Shown here one piece after another: positions 25,631-34,072 of a stretch of DNA of 55,439 nt (position 1 is the first letter of the stretch; every line of letters starts with the position of its first letter). The stretch is from an uncultured Lachnospiraceae bacterium (lineage in GTDB: Bacteria > Bacillota > Clostridia > Lachnospirales > Lachnospiraceae). Both the position numbers and the translations under genes were made by a program. The notes under the pieces are model-generated. The model was not told the DNA's origin. It made no database searches and saw only the letters and a list, made by a program, of their open reading frames with translations. The stretch is taken from contig CANRIG010000011.1 of NCBI GenBank assembly GCA_947630595.1, positions 1 through 55,439 of the forward strand. Direction: 5' to 3'.

Positions 25631-26857
25631 TCACCGCTCGCTCCGCCGCAGGATGTCGCCGCGCTCCGCCTGGCCTGCAAGGTCCACCCACAGCTTCTGC
25701 TTCGGGTGCGGCGCGCTCTCCATCGGACTGCCGTCCGCGTCAAAGATGCCGCCGACCGTCACCGTCACATCGCGGCCGTCCGGCTTCATGATCTCGATCG
25801 TCTCCCCGACCGAAAATTTGTTGCGCTGTTCCAGCTCGTACAGGCCGTCCGCGCGGCAGCCGCCGACGATCCCCAGATACGTGTATTCCTTTATGTAGGT
25901 GTTGCTGTCGTAAATCTGCGCCTCCGCTCCCGGCTTTCCGTAGAAAAAGCCGGTCGTGAACCGGCGGTACGTGCCGCTGGAAATCTGATCGCGGTACCAG
26001 TCCATATGCGCCTCATACCGCGCCGGATCCGCCTGGTAATCGTCCAGCGCCCGCCGGTAGGTGCGGGCCACCGTCGCCACATAGAGGGCCGTTTTCATGC
26101 GCCCCTCGACCTTGAGGCTGTCGATCCCCGCCGCAATCAGGTCGGGGATGTGCTCGATCATGCACAGGTCTTTGGAATTGAAAATGTAGGTCCCGCGCTC
26201 GTTTTCCTCCACCGGCAGGTATTCGCCCGGCCTCGTCTCCTCGACCACCGCGTATTTCCAGCGGCAGGGATGTGTGCAGGCGCCCTGGTTGGCGTCGCGG
26301 CCGGTAAAATAATTGCTGAGCAGGCAGCGCCCGGAGTAGGAAATGCACATCGCGCCGTGGACAAAGCTCTCGATCTCCATCTGCGGCGGAATGTGCGCGC
26401 GAATCTGGCGAATCTCCTCCAGCGACAGCTCGCGCGCGGACACGGCCCGCTTCGCGCCCAGCTCCCACCAGAAGCGGTAGGTCTCGTAGTTGGTGTTGTT
26501 GGCCTGCGTGCTGATGTGCCGCTCGATCTGCGGGCAGATCTCCTTCGCCAGCAAAAACACGCCCGGGTCGGCAATGATCAGCGCGTCCGGGTTAAGCTCC
26601 CCAAGCTCCTCCAAATAACGGCGCACCCCGCCCAGATCGCCGTTGTGCGCCAGAATATTGACGGTCACATACACCTTCACGCCATGTCCGTGCGCAAAGG
26701 CGATGCCCTCCGCCATCTCTTCCATGGAAAAATTTTTTGCCTTGGCGCGCAGCCCGTAGGCCTCGCCGCCGATGTACACGGCGTCCGCGCCGAACCGGAC
26801 GGCGGTCTGCAGAACCTCCAGACTGCTCGCCGGAATCAGTAGTTCCGGATGTCTCAT
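25631..26857 (-). CDS. Peptidase U32 family protein, likely tRNA hydroxylation protein TrhP
   Basis: 408 residues. N-terminus ELLIPASSLEVLQTAVRFGADAVYIGG is the U32 barrel start. Conserved Cys appear in CISYSGRCLLSNYFTGRDANQGACTHPC, the iron-sulfur or active region of the family. The C-terminal beta domain (FSVGETIEIMKP) resembles YhbU/YegQ proteins. In B. subtilis and E. coli such proteins (TrhP) hydroxylate tRNA wobble uridine to ho5U. The neighbouring TrmR-type methyltransferase, which uses ho5U34, supports that role more than collagenase activity. GGGAGG precedes the ATG. Confidence 0.85.
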   Translation of the reverse strand: MRHPELLIPASSLEVLQTAVRFGADAVYIGGEAYGLRAKAKNFSMEEMAEGIAFAHGHGVKVYVTVNILAHNGDLGGVRRYLEELGELNPDALIIADPGVFLLAKEICPQIERHISTQANNTNYETYRFWWELGAKRAVSARELSLEEIRQIRAHIPPQMEIESFVHGAMCISYSGRCLLSNYFTGRDANQGACTHPCRWKYAVVEETRPGEYLPVEENERGTYIFNSKDLCMIEHIPDLIAAGIDSLKVEGRMKTALYVATVARTYRRALDDYQADPARYEAHMDWYRDQISSGTYRRFTTGFFYGKPGAEAQIYDSNTYIKEYTYLGIVGGCRADGLYELEQRNKFSVGETIEIMKPDGRDVTVTVGGIFDADGSPMESAPHPKQKLWVDLAGQAERGDILRRSER

Positions 26858-26892
26858 GGCACCCTCCCATGCTGTTTTACTTCAAACATCTG

Positions 26893-27540
26893 TCATGCGG
26901 AAACCTTCACCGTCACCGCCGCGCCGTCCCCGACCGGCACGATCGACGTCAGCAGCCCCTCCGTGTGCTTGAGCACATAGAGGTACTCCCGCATCCGCTT
27001 ATAGATCGTGCGGTTCCGGCGCTCGACGGCGTAATGCGACTCGATGATGTCGCCCTCCTGGAGCACGTTGTCCGAAATCAGGACGCCGCCCGTGCACAGC
27101 AGCCGCAGCGCCTCGGGCAGAAAACGGAGATACTGCCCCTTGGCCGCGTCCATGAAGATCAGGTCGTAGGGGCCGGTCAGGCCGCGCATCACCTCCGCGG
27201 CGTCTCCCTCCAGCAGCGTAATCCGCTCCTCCATCCCGGCCTGCGCGATATTTTCACGCGCCTGCACAATCCGCTTTTCATAATTTTCAATCGTGGTAAT
27301 CCGGCAGTCCGGCTCCGTGTTCTGCGCCATCAGAAGCGCCGAAAACCCCACCGCCGTCCCCACCTCGAGGATATGCTTCGGCCGGCGGATCGCCAGCAGG
27401 ACCCGCAGAAAGCTCTGCATGTCCTGACGGATCACCGGCACCCCGCAGCGCGCGGCTTCCCGCTCCAGCGCATCCAGAAACGGCCCGTTGCCGCTCTCCA
27501 GCGAGCTTAAATAAACCGCCATCCGCTCCGGAATAATCAT
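26893..27540 (-). CDS. trmR: SAM-dependent O-methyltransferase, likely TrmR (ho5U34 tRNA)
   Basis: 215 residues of the methyltransferase_3 family. SAM-binding motif LEVGTAVGFSALLMA, acidic DLIFMDAAKGQY, and metal-site residues in LISDNVLQEGD. In B. subtilis YrrM/TrmR makes mo5U34 in tRNA and is encoded with U32 genes, as here. The ATG at 27540 lies three bases beyond the end of the ylbF reading frame. Confidence 0.87.
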   Translation of the reverse strand: MIIPERMAVYLSSLESGNGPFLDALEREAARCGVPVIRQDMQSFLRVLLAIRRPKHILEVGTAVGFSALLMAQNTEPDCRITTIENYEKRIVQARENIAQAGMEERITLLEGDAAEVMRGLTGPYDLIFMDAAKGQYLRFLPEALRLLCTGGVLISDNVLQEGDIIESHYAVERRNRTIYKRMREYLYVLKHTEGLLTSIVPVGDGAAVTVKVSA

Positions 27541-27543
27541 CTC

Positions 27544-27900
27544 TTAAAACCTGATCCTCTCCGCTATGTCCTGCGTGTCCAGATCCAGCGCGTCCGCGAT
27601 CTCCGCCGTCACCTTCTGGATAATCCGACACACGCTCAGCTCGGTCTGCAGGAAGTCGTTGACCAGCGTATTTTTGCGGAACTCCTCGTAATCCCGCAGC
27701 AGCCGCTCCTACTCCTCGTACATGTCCATCGGCTCGCTGGCGTTCTGCGTCTCAAACACATCCAGCCGGAAGGCGTTGATCGCGCTGCGCAGCTCCGGCT
27801 GCTGTTTCACGCGGTCGCGCACCTCGCTGAACCTCCGGTATTCCTCGCTCTCCAAAATGGCCTGAATCAGCCTGTGCGTACAATCTCTAATCTCGTCCAT
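27544..27900 (-). pseudogene. ylbF: YlbF-family gene with in-frame TAG stop
   Basis: Translation from ATG at 27900 gives 63 residues (MDEIRDCTHRLIQAILESEE...) ending at TAG (27709-27711). The same frame continues for 54 more codons (ERLLRDYEEFRKNTLVND... to TAA at 27544-27546), and together they make a 118-residue protein, normal for the YlbF/YmcA family. One base change from GAG, CAG or AAG would explain the stop. In B. subtilis YlbF acts in the Y-complex with RNase Y and in sporulation control; here it sits beside RNase J. It may be a real truncation, a recoded codon or a sequence error. Confidence 0.8.
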
Positions 27901-27903
27901 CTC

Positions 27904-29589
27904 TCATTCCACTTCCATAATAATCGGCAGAATCATGGGCCGCCGCTTGGTGCGCTTCCACAGGAAATCGCCCAGCGAGTCGCGGATCGAATTTTTGATC
28001 TTGGCCCAGTCGGTCACGCGGTGGGCGTTGCAGTAGTCCATCGTTTCCTCCACGACGCCGCGCGCCTCGTCCATCAAATCCACGGCCTCGCGCACGTACA
28101 CGAACCCGCGCGAGACAATATCCGGCCCCGACAGCACCTGCCCGGTGTAGCGCTCCAGCGTCAGCACGGCGATCACGATGCCGTCCTCCGCCAGATACTG
28201 CCGGTCGCGCAGCACAATATTGCCCACGTCGCCGACGCCCAGGCCGTCCACCAGAATCGACCCGGTCGGCACATGGCCGGTGACCCTGGCCGAATCTTTG
28301 TCCAGTTCCAGCACATCGCCGGTGTTGAGCATGAAAATGCGGTCTTTGTCAATTCCAAGCTCCTCCACCAGCCGCGCCTGCGCCTTCATGTGGCGGTACT
28401 CGCCGTGCACAGGAATCGCGTATTTGGGGCGCACCAGCGAGTAAATCAGCTTGATCTCCTCCTGGCAGGCGTGTCCCGACGTGTGGACGTGCTCGAAGAT
28501 GACGTTGGCTCCCTTCATGGACAGCTCGTTGATCACCTTGGACACGGCCTTTTCGTTGCCCGGAATCGGGTTGGAGCTGAAAATCACGGTGTCGCCCGGC
28601 TTGATCGTCACCTTTTTGTGCATGTTCGCCGCCATCCGCGAGAGCGCCGCCATCGACTCGCCCTGGCTGCCCGTGGTGATCAGTACCATCTGCTCGTCCG
28701 GATAGTTTTTCATCTGCTCCAGATCGATCAGGGTATTCTGCGGGATGTCAAGGTAGCCGAGCTCCGAGGCCGTCTGGATGATATTGACCATGCTGCGGCC
28801 CTCCACCAGCACCTTGCGCCCGTATTTATATGCGGAATTGATGATCTGCTGCACGCGGTCCACGTTCGACGCAAAGGTCGCAATGATGATGCGCCGGTTC
28901 GCGTTCTCCGCAAAAAGATTGTCAAAAGTCTTGCCCACCGTGCGCTCCGAAGCCGTAAAACCTGGGCGCTCCGCGTTGGTGCTGTCGCACATCAGCGCCA
29001 GCACGCCTTTCTTCCCCAGCTCCGCAAACCGCTGCAGGTCGATGGAATCGCCGAACACCGGCGTATAGTCCACCTTGAAATCCCCGGTGTGGATCACGAT
29101 GCCCGCCGGGGAGTAGATCGCCAGCGCCACCGCGTCCGCGATGCTGTGATTGGTTTTGATAAATTCCACCCGGAATTCTCCGAGGTTGATGGACTGTCCC
29201 GGCCGCACCACCTTGCGCTTCGTGGAGCGCATGAGGTTGTGCTCGGTGAGCTTGCGCTCGATCAGTCCCATTGTCAGCTTGGTCGCATACAGCGGCACAT
29301 TCATTTCTTTCAGTATATAGGGCAGCGCCCCGATGTGGTCCTCGTGCCCGTGGGTAAACACGATTCCCTTCACCTTCTCGATGTTGTCCTTCAGGTACGT
29401 GACGTCCGGAATCACAAGGTCGATTCCCAGCATATCGTCCTCCGGGAACGCCAGCCCGCAGTCAACGACCACGATGCTGTTGTTGTATTCAAACGCCGTC
29501 ATATTCATTCCGATCAGTCCCAGACCGCCGATAGGAATAATTTTCAGTTTCGCATTGGTATTACCGGTCTGTTCTTTCGCTTTTCTCAA
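27904..29589 (-). CDS. rnj: Ribonuclease J
   Basis: 561 residues. Metallo-beta-lactamase motif HGHEDHIGALP, further ligands in TNHSIADAV and HTGDFKVD, beta-CASP part with ATFASNVDRVQQ and HVHTSGHA, and a C-terminal domain. RNase J has 5' exonuclease and endonuclease activity in mRNA decay and rRNA maturation. No ATG precedes the conserved KIIPIGGLG start; TTG at 29589 has GGAGG six bases upstream and gives a normal-length protein. It precedes ylbF by three bases. Confidence 0.93.
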   Translation of the reverse strand: MRKAKEQTGNTNAKLKIIPIGGLGLIGMNMTAFEYNNSIVVVDCGLAFPEDDMLGIDLVIPDVTYLKDNIEKVKGIVFTHGHEDHIGALPYILKEMNVPLYATKLTMGLIERKLTEHNLMRSTKRKVVRPGQSINLGEFRVEFIKTNHSIADAVALAIYSPAGIVIHTGDFKVDYTPVFGDSIDLQRFAELGKKGVLALMCDSTNAERPGFTASERTVGKTFDNLFAENANRRIIIATFASNVDRVQQIINSAYKYGRKVLVEGRSMVNIIQTASELGYLDIPQNTLIDLEQMKNYPDEQMVLITTGSQGESMAALSRMAANMHKKVTIKPGDTVIFSSNPIPGNEKAVSKVINELSMKGANVIFEHVHTSGHACQEEIKLIYSLVRPKYAIPVHGEYRHMKAQARLVEELGIDKDRIFMLNTGDVLELDKDSARVTGHVPTGSILVDGLGVGDVGNIVLRDRQYLAEDGIVIAVLTLERYTGQVLSGPDIVSRGFVYVREAVDLMDEARGVVEETMDYCNAHRVTDWAKIKNSIRDSLGDFLWKRTKRRPMILPIIMEVE

Positions 29590-29687
29590 TCTGCACCTCC
29601 ATGCCAACAGCGGAATACGGTGCCCGCATTCCGTCAAACAAATTCTGTCTCCTTTTTTCCGTCATTTTCGTTCTCTTTTGTATCCGC

Positions 29688-29948
29688 TCAGAGCTCAAGT
29701 TCCACGTCCTCCAGAAGCTCTGCAAAAACCTTCGATACGGCTTCCAGTTCGCCGTCATCCTCCACGAACACGTAACGCGCTTCCGCCTCTCCGTCCTCAG
29801 ACAGGTCTTTTAAAATGTAAGCGTCCGCTCCGTCGTCCTCCGTTTCGGTCACCAAAAGATAAGAAACACCGCCAAGCCTTGTTTCTTCCACCACAAAGAA
29901 CCCGACCGTCTCCTTTTCTCCGTCCGGGCAAAGCTCTATTCTATTCAT
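29688..29948 (-). CDS. DUF1292 family protein
   Basis: 86 residues, acidic, all-beta appearance: [22 protein letters not shown], then [23 protein letters not shown] and [14 protein letters not shown]. This matches the YrzB/DUF1292 family, which lies next to ireB and ruvX in most Firmicutes; molecular function unknown. The ATG at 29948 overlaps the ruvX end by eight bases. Confidence 0.88.
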   Translation of the reverse strand: MNRIELCPDGEKETVGFFVVEETRLGGVSYLLVTETEDDGADAYILKDLSEDGEAEARYVFVEDDGELEAVSKVFAELLEDVELEL

Positions 29949-30441
29949 TCTCCGTCCTCTCCAGACTATCCAGATACCCCTGCAGAATATAAACCGCCGC
30001 AAGCATATCCACATACTCTTTCCTGTTCTCCCGGCGCACGCCGCTCTCCATCAGGGTGCGGTTCGCCGCCACCGTGGTCAGTCTCTCGTCCCACATGATC
30101 ACAGGCAGGCCTGTCCTCCGCTCCAGCATTGCCTTGAATTCCAATGATTTCTCCGCTCTCTCTCCAAGGGTGTTGTTCATGTTTTTGGGAAGGCCAAGCA
30201 CTATGGCATGCACCTGATACTCCTCCGCCAGAGCCTCGATCCGCGCCAGCGTCCGGCGCAGCTTGTTTTCCGAGGTCCTGCGGATAATCTCCAGCCCCTG
30301 CGCAGTCAGCCCCAGAGGATCGCTGACCGCCACGCCCACAGTCCGGGAGCCGAAGTCAAGCCCGAGCACCCGCTTCACGCCTTTCTCCGCGCGGCCGGTC
30401 TCCGAACCGCCGTGAGACCCGCCATGAAGGTCTGCGCTCAT
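29941..30441 (-). CDS. ruvX: RuvX/YqgF pre-16S rRNA nuclease family protein
   Basis: 166 residues. RNase H-like fold with [17 protein letters not shown] at the first strand, [22 protein letters not shown] and a C-terminal [11 protein letters not shown]. YqgF of E. coli trims pre-16S rRNA; the family was first called a Holliday-junction resolvase. The ATG at 30441 overlaps the ireB stop by four bases; the first 22 residues are poorly conserved, so a downstream start is possible. Confidence 0.9.
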   Translation of the reverse strand: MSADLHGGSHGGSETGRAEKGVKRVLGLDFGSRTVGVAVSDPLGLTAQGLEIIRRTSENKLRRTLARIEALAEEYQVHAIVLGLPKNMNNTLGERAEKSLEFKAMLERRTGLPVIMWDERLTTVAANRTLMESGVRRENRKEYVDMLAAVYILQGYLDSLERTENE

Positions 30442-30713
30442 GCTTCCTCCCGCTGCCAGGATTTGTTCTTGATGTACTCCCGCAGGAGCTCCTCGACCAG
30501 CTCGTCACGTTCCACTTTCATGATCATGCTGCGTGCATTTTTATGGCTTGTAATATAAGTAGGGTCGCCCGACATGATATAGCCCACGATCTGATTCACC
30601 GGGTTGTACCCTTTTTCCTCCATCGCATTATAAACAACGTCAAGTACCATCTTCACGCGCACTTCCGGGTCCGTGTTGAACTTAAAGTATTGTGTGTTGT
30701 TAATGTCTGCCAT
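30438..30713 (-). CDS. ireB: IreB family regulatory phosphoprotein (UPF0297)
   Basis: 91 residues, full family length: [56 protein letters not shown] is diagnostic. In Enterococcus faecalis IreB is phosphorylated by the PASTA kinase IreK and affects cell-wall stress resistance. First gene of its operon. Thr residues near the N-terminus could be kinase targets, by analogy only. Confidence 0.93.
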   Translation of the reverse strand: MADINNTQYFKFNTDPEVRVKMVLDVVYNAMEEKGYNPVNQIVGYIMSGDPTYITSHKNARSMIMKVERDELVEELLREYIKNKSWQREEA

Positions 30714-30756
30714 ATTCCCACGTCCTCATATGCTTCTGTATCTTCTGATACTACAT

Positions 30757-30785
30757 ATTCTAATATAATTCCCAAAATAATTCAA
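30757..30785 (-). promoter_or_regulatory. Promoter of the ireB-ruvX-rnj operon
   Basis: Minus strand TTGAAT, 17 bases, TAGAAT, about 45 bases before ireB. AT-rich context in an otherwise GC-rich region supports it. Confidence 0.65.
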
Positions 30786-30825
30786 TCCTTTTAGAACAAT
30801 TGTTTCCGACACATTTCTGCCATGA

Positions 30826-32175
30826 TTACGGTTCAAACGCCAGCTGGTGCGGCGCGAGCTCCCCTCCCAGCCGGCCGCGCAGCAGGCGGTTTTCATAATT
30901 TTCCTCCGCCTGAATCAGCGCCCGGATGTACTCCCTCGTATAGCCTCCGTAATAGCTGCGCCCGTCCAGCGTCAGCTTTTCCTCAAACAGGACCTCCGTC
31001 TCCTCCCCCATGCGCTGCCGCTCAAACGCGCTGCGGCTGCGCTCGCCCAGCGCGATCAAACGGTCGCTGCGCACGCTCTTTTCCTGCTCCGGCACCTGGT
31101 CCGGCATCGACGCCGCCCTGGTCCCGTGCCGCCTGGAATACTTGAAAATGTGCGTCTCGTAGAGGCCGAGGCGGGTCAGAAATTCCTCCGTCTGCGCAAA
31201 CTCCGCCTCCGTCTCGCCCGGAAAACCGACAATCACGTCGGTCGTGAGCGCCGGCCGGTCAAAGACGCCGCGCAGTATGTGACATTTCTCCTCGTATTCC
31301 CGCGCCGTATAGCGGCGGTTCATGCGCCGCAGCGTAGCGTCGCAGCCGCTCTGCAGCGAGAGGTGAAAATGCGGGCAGACCTTCGGCAGCTGCGCCAGCT
31401 CCCGCGCGAACTGCTCCGTCACAATCCCCGGCTCCAGCGACCCCAGCCGGATGCGGCGGATGTCCGGAATCTCATGCACGCCGCGAATCAGCTCCGCGAG
31501 CGACGTCCCCAGATCTGTTCCATATGAGCTCAGGTGAATCCCGGTCAGCACCACCTCGCGGCAGCCGTTCGCCGCCAGCGCCTCCGCCTCCTGCAGCACC
31601 TCGGGCAGCGCCCTGCTGCGCACGCGCCCGCGGGCATAGGGAATGATGCAGTAGCTGCAAAACTGATTGCAGCCGTCCTGCACCTTCAGATAGGCGCGCG
31701 TGTGCTCCTGCGTCCTGGTGAGCGAGAGGGACTCGTACTCCTTTGTATGGTTAATATCAATTTTTTCTCCTGCCGTCATCCCCGGGCCGGTGACGCCGCC
31801 GATCTCCACATCCGGGGCGCCCCGGCGCACTTCCTCGAAATACCGCAGGGCCTCCAGCAGGTCCTTCTTGCAGTTGTTCCCCAGCACGATATCGACCGCC
31901 GCGTCCTCCTCCACCGGCTGCTGCGCGGTCTGCACATAACAGCCGGCCGCCACAACGATCGCCTGCGGGTTCATCTTCCGGGCCCGGTGCAGCATCTGCC
32001 GCGACTTGCGGTCGGCGATGTTGGTCACGGTACAGGTGTTGATCACGTAAACGTCCGCGCCCGGCGCAAAGGGAACGATCTCATATCCCGCGGCCTCCAG
32101 CATCTGCCCCATGGCCTCCGTCTCATAAGCATTCACTTTGCAGCCCAGATTATGCAGCGCCGCTTTCTTCCCCAT
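30826..32175 (-). CDS. mtaB: tRNA t6A37 methylthiotransferase MtaB
   Basis: 449 residues. N-terminal MTTase domain with LGCKVNAYETEAM, INTCTVTN and AGCYVQT cysteines for one iron-sulfur cluster. Radical SAM motif CNQFCSYCIIPYARGR binds the second. The C-terminus resembles a TRAM domain. It adds methylthio to t6A37 of ANN-decoding tRNA. GGAGGG site before ATG at 32175. It stands alone, divergent from the HPr-like gene. Confidence 0.93.
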   Translation of the reverse strand: MGKKAALHNLGCKVNAYETEAMGQMLEAAGYEIVPFAPGADVYVINTCTVTNIADRKSRQMLHRARKMNPQAIVVAAGCYVQTAQQPVEEDAAVDIVLGNNCKKDLLEALRYFEEVRRGAPDVEIGGVTGPGMTAGEKIDINHTKEYESLSLTRTQEHTRAYLKVQDGCNQFCSYCIIPYARGRVRSRALPEVLQEAEALAANGCREVVLTGIHLSSYGTDLGTSLAELIRGVHEIPDIRRIRLGSLEPGIVTEQFARELAQLPKVCPHFHLSLQSGCDATLRRMNRRYTAREYEEKCHILRGVFDRPALTTDVIVGFPGETEAEFAQTEEFLTRLGLYETHIFKYSRRHGTRAASMPDQVPEQEKSVRSDRLIALGERSRSAFERQRMGEETEVLFEEKLTLDGRSYYGGYTREYIRALIQAEENYENRLLRGRLGGELAPHQLAFEP

Positions 32176-32237
32176 ACATTCCCTCCATTTTTCGGCAATT
32201 TCACGAATAAACGCCCGAAACTCCGTCTGTTTTCCGC

Positions 32238-32266
32238 TTGACTTTTATACCCGCAGCAGTTAATAT
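32238..32266 (+). promoter_or_regulatory. Promoter of the HPr-like gene
   Basis: TTGACT, 17 bases, TAATAT, ending 37 bases before the ATG, followed by GGGAGG. Confidence 0.6.
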
Positions 32267-32303
32267 GAGGTTGTCAAAAATAACTTACCGGGAGGAAAAA
32301 AGA

Positions 32304-32534
32304 ATGAAAACAGTTCAGATTTCTTTAAATTCTATTGATAAAGTAAAGTCTTTCGTAAATGATATTACAAAATTCAACAATGATTTTGATCTGGTTTCCG
32401 GAAGATACGTCATCGACGCGAAATCCATCATGGGCATTTTCAGCCTGGATCTCTCCAAGCCGATCGATCTGAATATTCATGCAGAGGACAACATCGACGA
32501 GATTCTGGATGTGCTCTCCGCATACATCATCTGA
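32304..32534 (+). CDS. HPr-like protein lacking the active-site histidine
   Basis: 76 residues. The second half matches HPr: VIDAKSIMGIFSLDLSKPIDLNI, with Ser41 at the place of regulatory Ser46. The usual GLHARPA loop holding His15 is absent; the N-terminus reads MKTVQISLNSIDKVKSFVND. It cannot work as a normal PTS phosphocarrier. By analogy with Bacillus Crh, which lacks His15 but keeps Ser46, it may be a regulatory relative. ATG at 32304 with GGGAGG upstream. No PTS gene is adjacent. Confidence 0.8.
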   Translation: MKTVQISLNSIDKVKSFVNDITKFNNDFDLVSGRYVIDAKSIMGIFSLDLSKPIDLNIHAEDNIDEILDVLSAYII

Positions 32535-32583
32535 ATGGCGGCTTCGCAGCCGGAATCATACAAAAAATACAACGTAACACGAC

Positions 32584-32610
32584 TGAGAATGTGCCGGAGG
32601 CACATTCTCA
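32584..32610. repeat. Perfect 12-bp hairpin
   Basis: TGAGAATGTGCC-GGA-GGCACATTCTCA. It lies 50 bases after the HPr-like stop but no T-run follows, so termination is uncertain. Confidence 0.7.
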
Positions 32611-32615
32611 ATTGC

Positions 32616-32679
32616 TATACAGGGTCATCAGTCATAAGCCACGGCGCGCTCGCGCGCAAAGTGGCTTTATGACTGTATG
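32616..32679. repeat. Long stem-loop downstream of thiI
   Basis: TATACAG at the left pairs with CTGTATG at the right; inside, GTCATAAGCCAC pairs with GTGGCTTTATGAC, closed by a GCGC-TC-GCGC tip. One bulged base. A further GGATTGC/GCAATCC hairpin with inner GTGC/GCAC follows near 32743-32774. Function unknown. Confidence 0.7.
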
Positions 32680-32788
32680 GCCCGCCCAAACATGAGGAAG
32701 TAATGGGGCAGGGGCCCCATGGATTCCGAATGTTGGGGCAGGATTGCGAAAGTGCGCAGCACGGAGCAATCCGTAGAGCAATATTGTT

Positions 32789-33988
32789 TCACCACACCCG
32801 AATCGTCTCCGTCGTCTCAATCGCCGTCCGCACCAGCTCGTCAATCTTCTCATTCAGTTTCTGCTCGGAGCGCCTGATCACATTCAGATTCGGCTTCGTC
32901 ACCGGATGCTTCGCCACAAAGATGGTGCAGCAGTCCTCATAGGGCAGGATGGACGTCTCGTACGTGTCAATCCGCTCTGCGACATTGACAATCTCCTGTT
33001 TGTCAAAGCCGATCAGCGGCCGGAACACCGGAATCGTGCAGACCTCGTTGGTCGCCGCCAGGCTCTGCATCGTCTGGCTCGCCACCTGGCCGATGCTCTC
33101 GCCGGTCACCAGCGCCAGAGAGCCCGTCTCCTTCGCGAAGTGCTCCGCGATCCGCATCATATAGCGGCGCATGATGATCGTCAGCTCGTCGTGCGGGCAC
33201 TGATCGTAGATATACAGCTGAATGTCCGTGAAATTCACGACGTGCAGATCGATCGGGCCCGCGTATTTCGCTATCCTGCGCGCCAGGTCCACGACCTTCT
33301 GCTTCGCCCGCTCGCTCGTGTAGGGCGGCGCATGAAAATACGTAGCGTCGATCCTGACGCCGCGCTTGCAGATCATATAACCGGCCACGGGACTGTCAAT
33401 GCCGCCGGAAAGCAGCAGCATCGCCTTGCCGTTGGTGCCGACCGGCATCCCGCCCGGCCCCGGTATAATCTTTGAATAAATATAAATCTTCTCGCGAATC
33501 TCCACGTGCAGCATGATCTCCGGCTCGTGCACGTCCACGCGCATCTGCGGAAACGCCTCCAGAATCCGGCCGCCCAGCACGCGGTCGACCTCCATCGACT
33601 CGATCGGGTACGACTTGCGCGCGCGCCGCGCCGCCACCTTGAAGGTCTGGCCGTGCACGTCATACGCCTGCTCCAGGAACCCGATCACATCCGTGCCCAG
33701 CTGTTCGATGCCGCGGTCCTCGACCTTCAGCACCGGGCAGATGCCGACGATGCCGAACACGCATTTCAGCGCCTCCACCGTCCCCTCAAAATCGAACATG
33801 CCGTTTTCCGGGTCTTCTTGGCTGCCGCAGTCGATGTAAATGCGGCCCTGCTCCTTATACACATGGAACTTTCCGTCCACCGGGCGCAGCGCATGGCAGA
33901 TCTGCTTCACCAGCGCGTCCTCAAACAGATGGCGGTTCTTTCCCTTGATGGCAATCTCTCCGTACTTGATCAAAAAAGTCCTAAACAT
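32789..33988 (-). CDS. thiI: tRNA 4-thiouridine synthase ThiI (no rhodanese domain)
   Basis: 399 residues. N-terminal ferredoxin-like/THUMP region (LIKYGEIAIKGKNR) and PP-loop AMLLLSGGIDSPVAGY for tRNA adenylation. The C-terminal rhodanese extension of E. coli ThiI is missing, as in Bacillus, where a dedicated cysteine desulfurase delivers sulfur directly. Such a gene lies just upstream here. It makes s4U8 in tRNA and may serve thiamine synthesis. ATG at 33988; the longer frame begins with non-conserved residues. Confidence 0.94.
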   Translation of the reverse strand: MFRTFLIKYGEIAIKGKNRHLFEDALVKQICHALRPVDGKFHVYKEQGRIYIDCGSQEDPENGMFDFEGTVEALKCVFGIVGICPVLKVEDRGIEQLGTDVIGFLEQAYDVHGQTFKVAARRARKSYPIESMEVDRVLGGRILEAFPQMRVDVHEPEIMLHVEIREKIYIYSKIIPGPGGMPVGTNGKAMLLLSGGIDSPVAGYMICKRGVRIDATYFHAPPYTSERAKQKVVDLARRIAKYAGPIDLHVVNFTDIQLYIYDQCPHDELTIIMRRYMMRIAEHFAKETGSLALVTGESIGQVASQTMQSLAATNEVCTIPVFRPLIGFDKQEIVNVAERIDTYETSILPYEDCCTIFVAKHPVTKPNLNVIRRSEQKLNEKIDELVRTAIETTETIRVW

Positions 33989-34072
33989 ATCCCGTTCCTC
34001 TCGCATTTGTGCGCCGAATTTTTATCGCAGGGCTGCATAATAATACACCCTGAAAAATCTGCCCGCCAGCGC

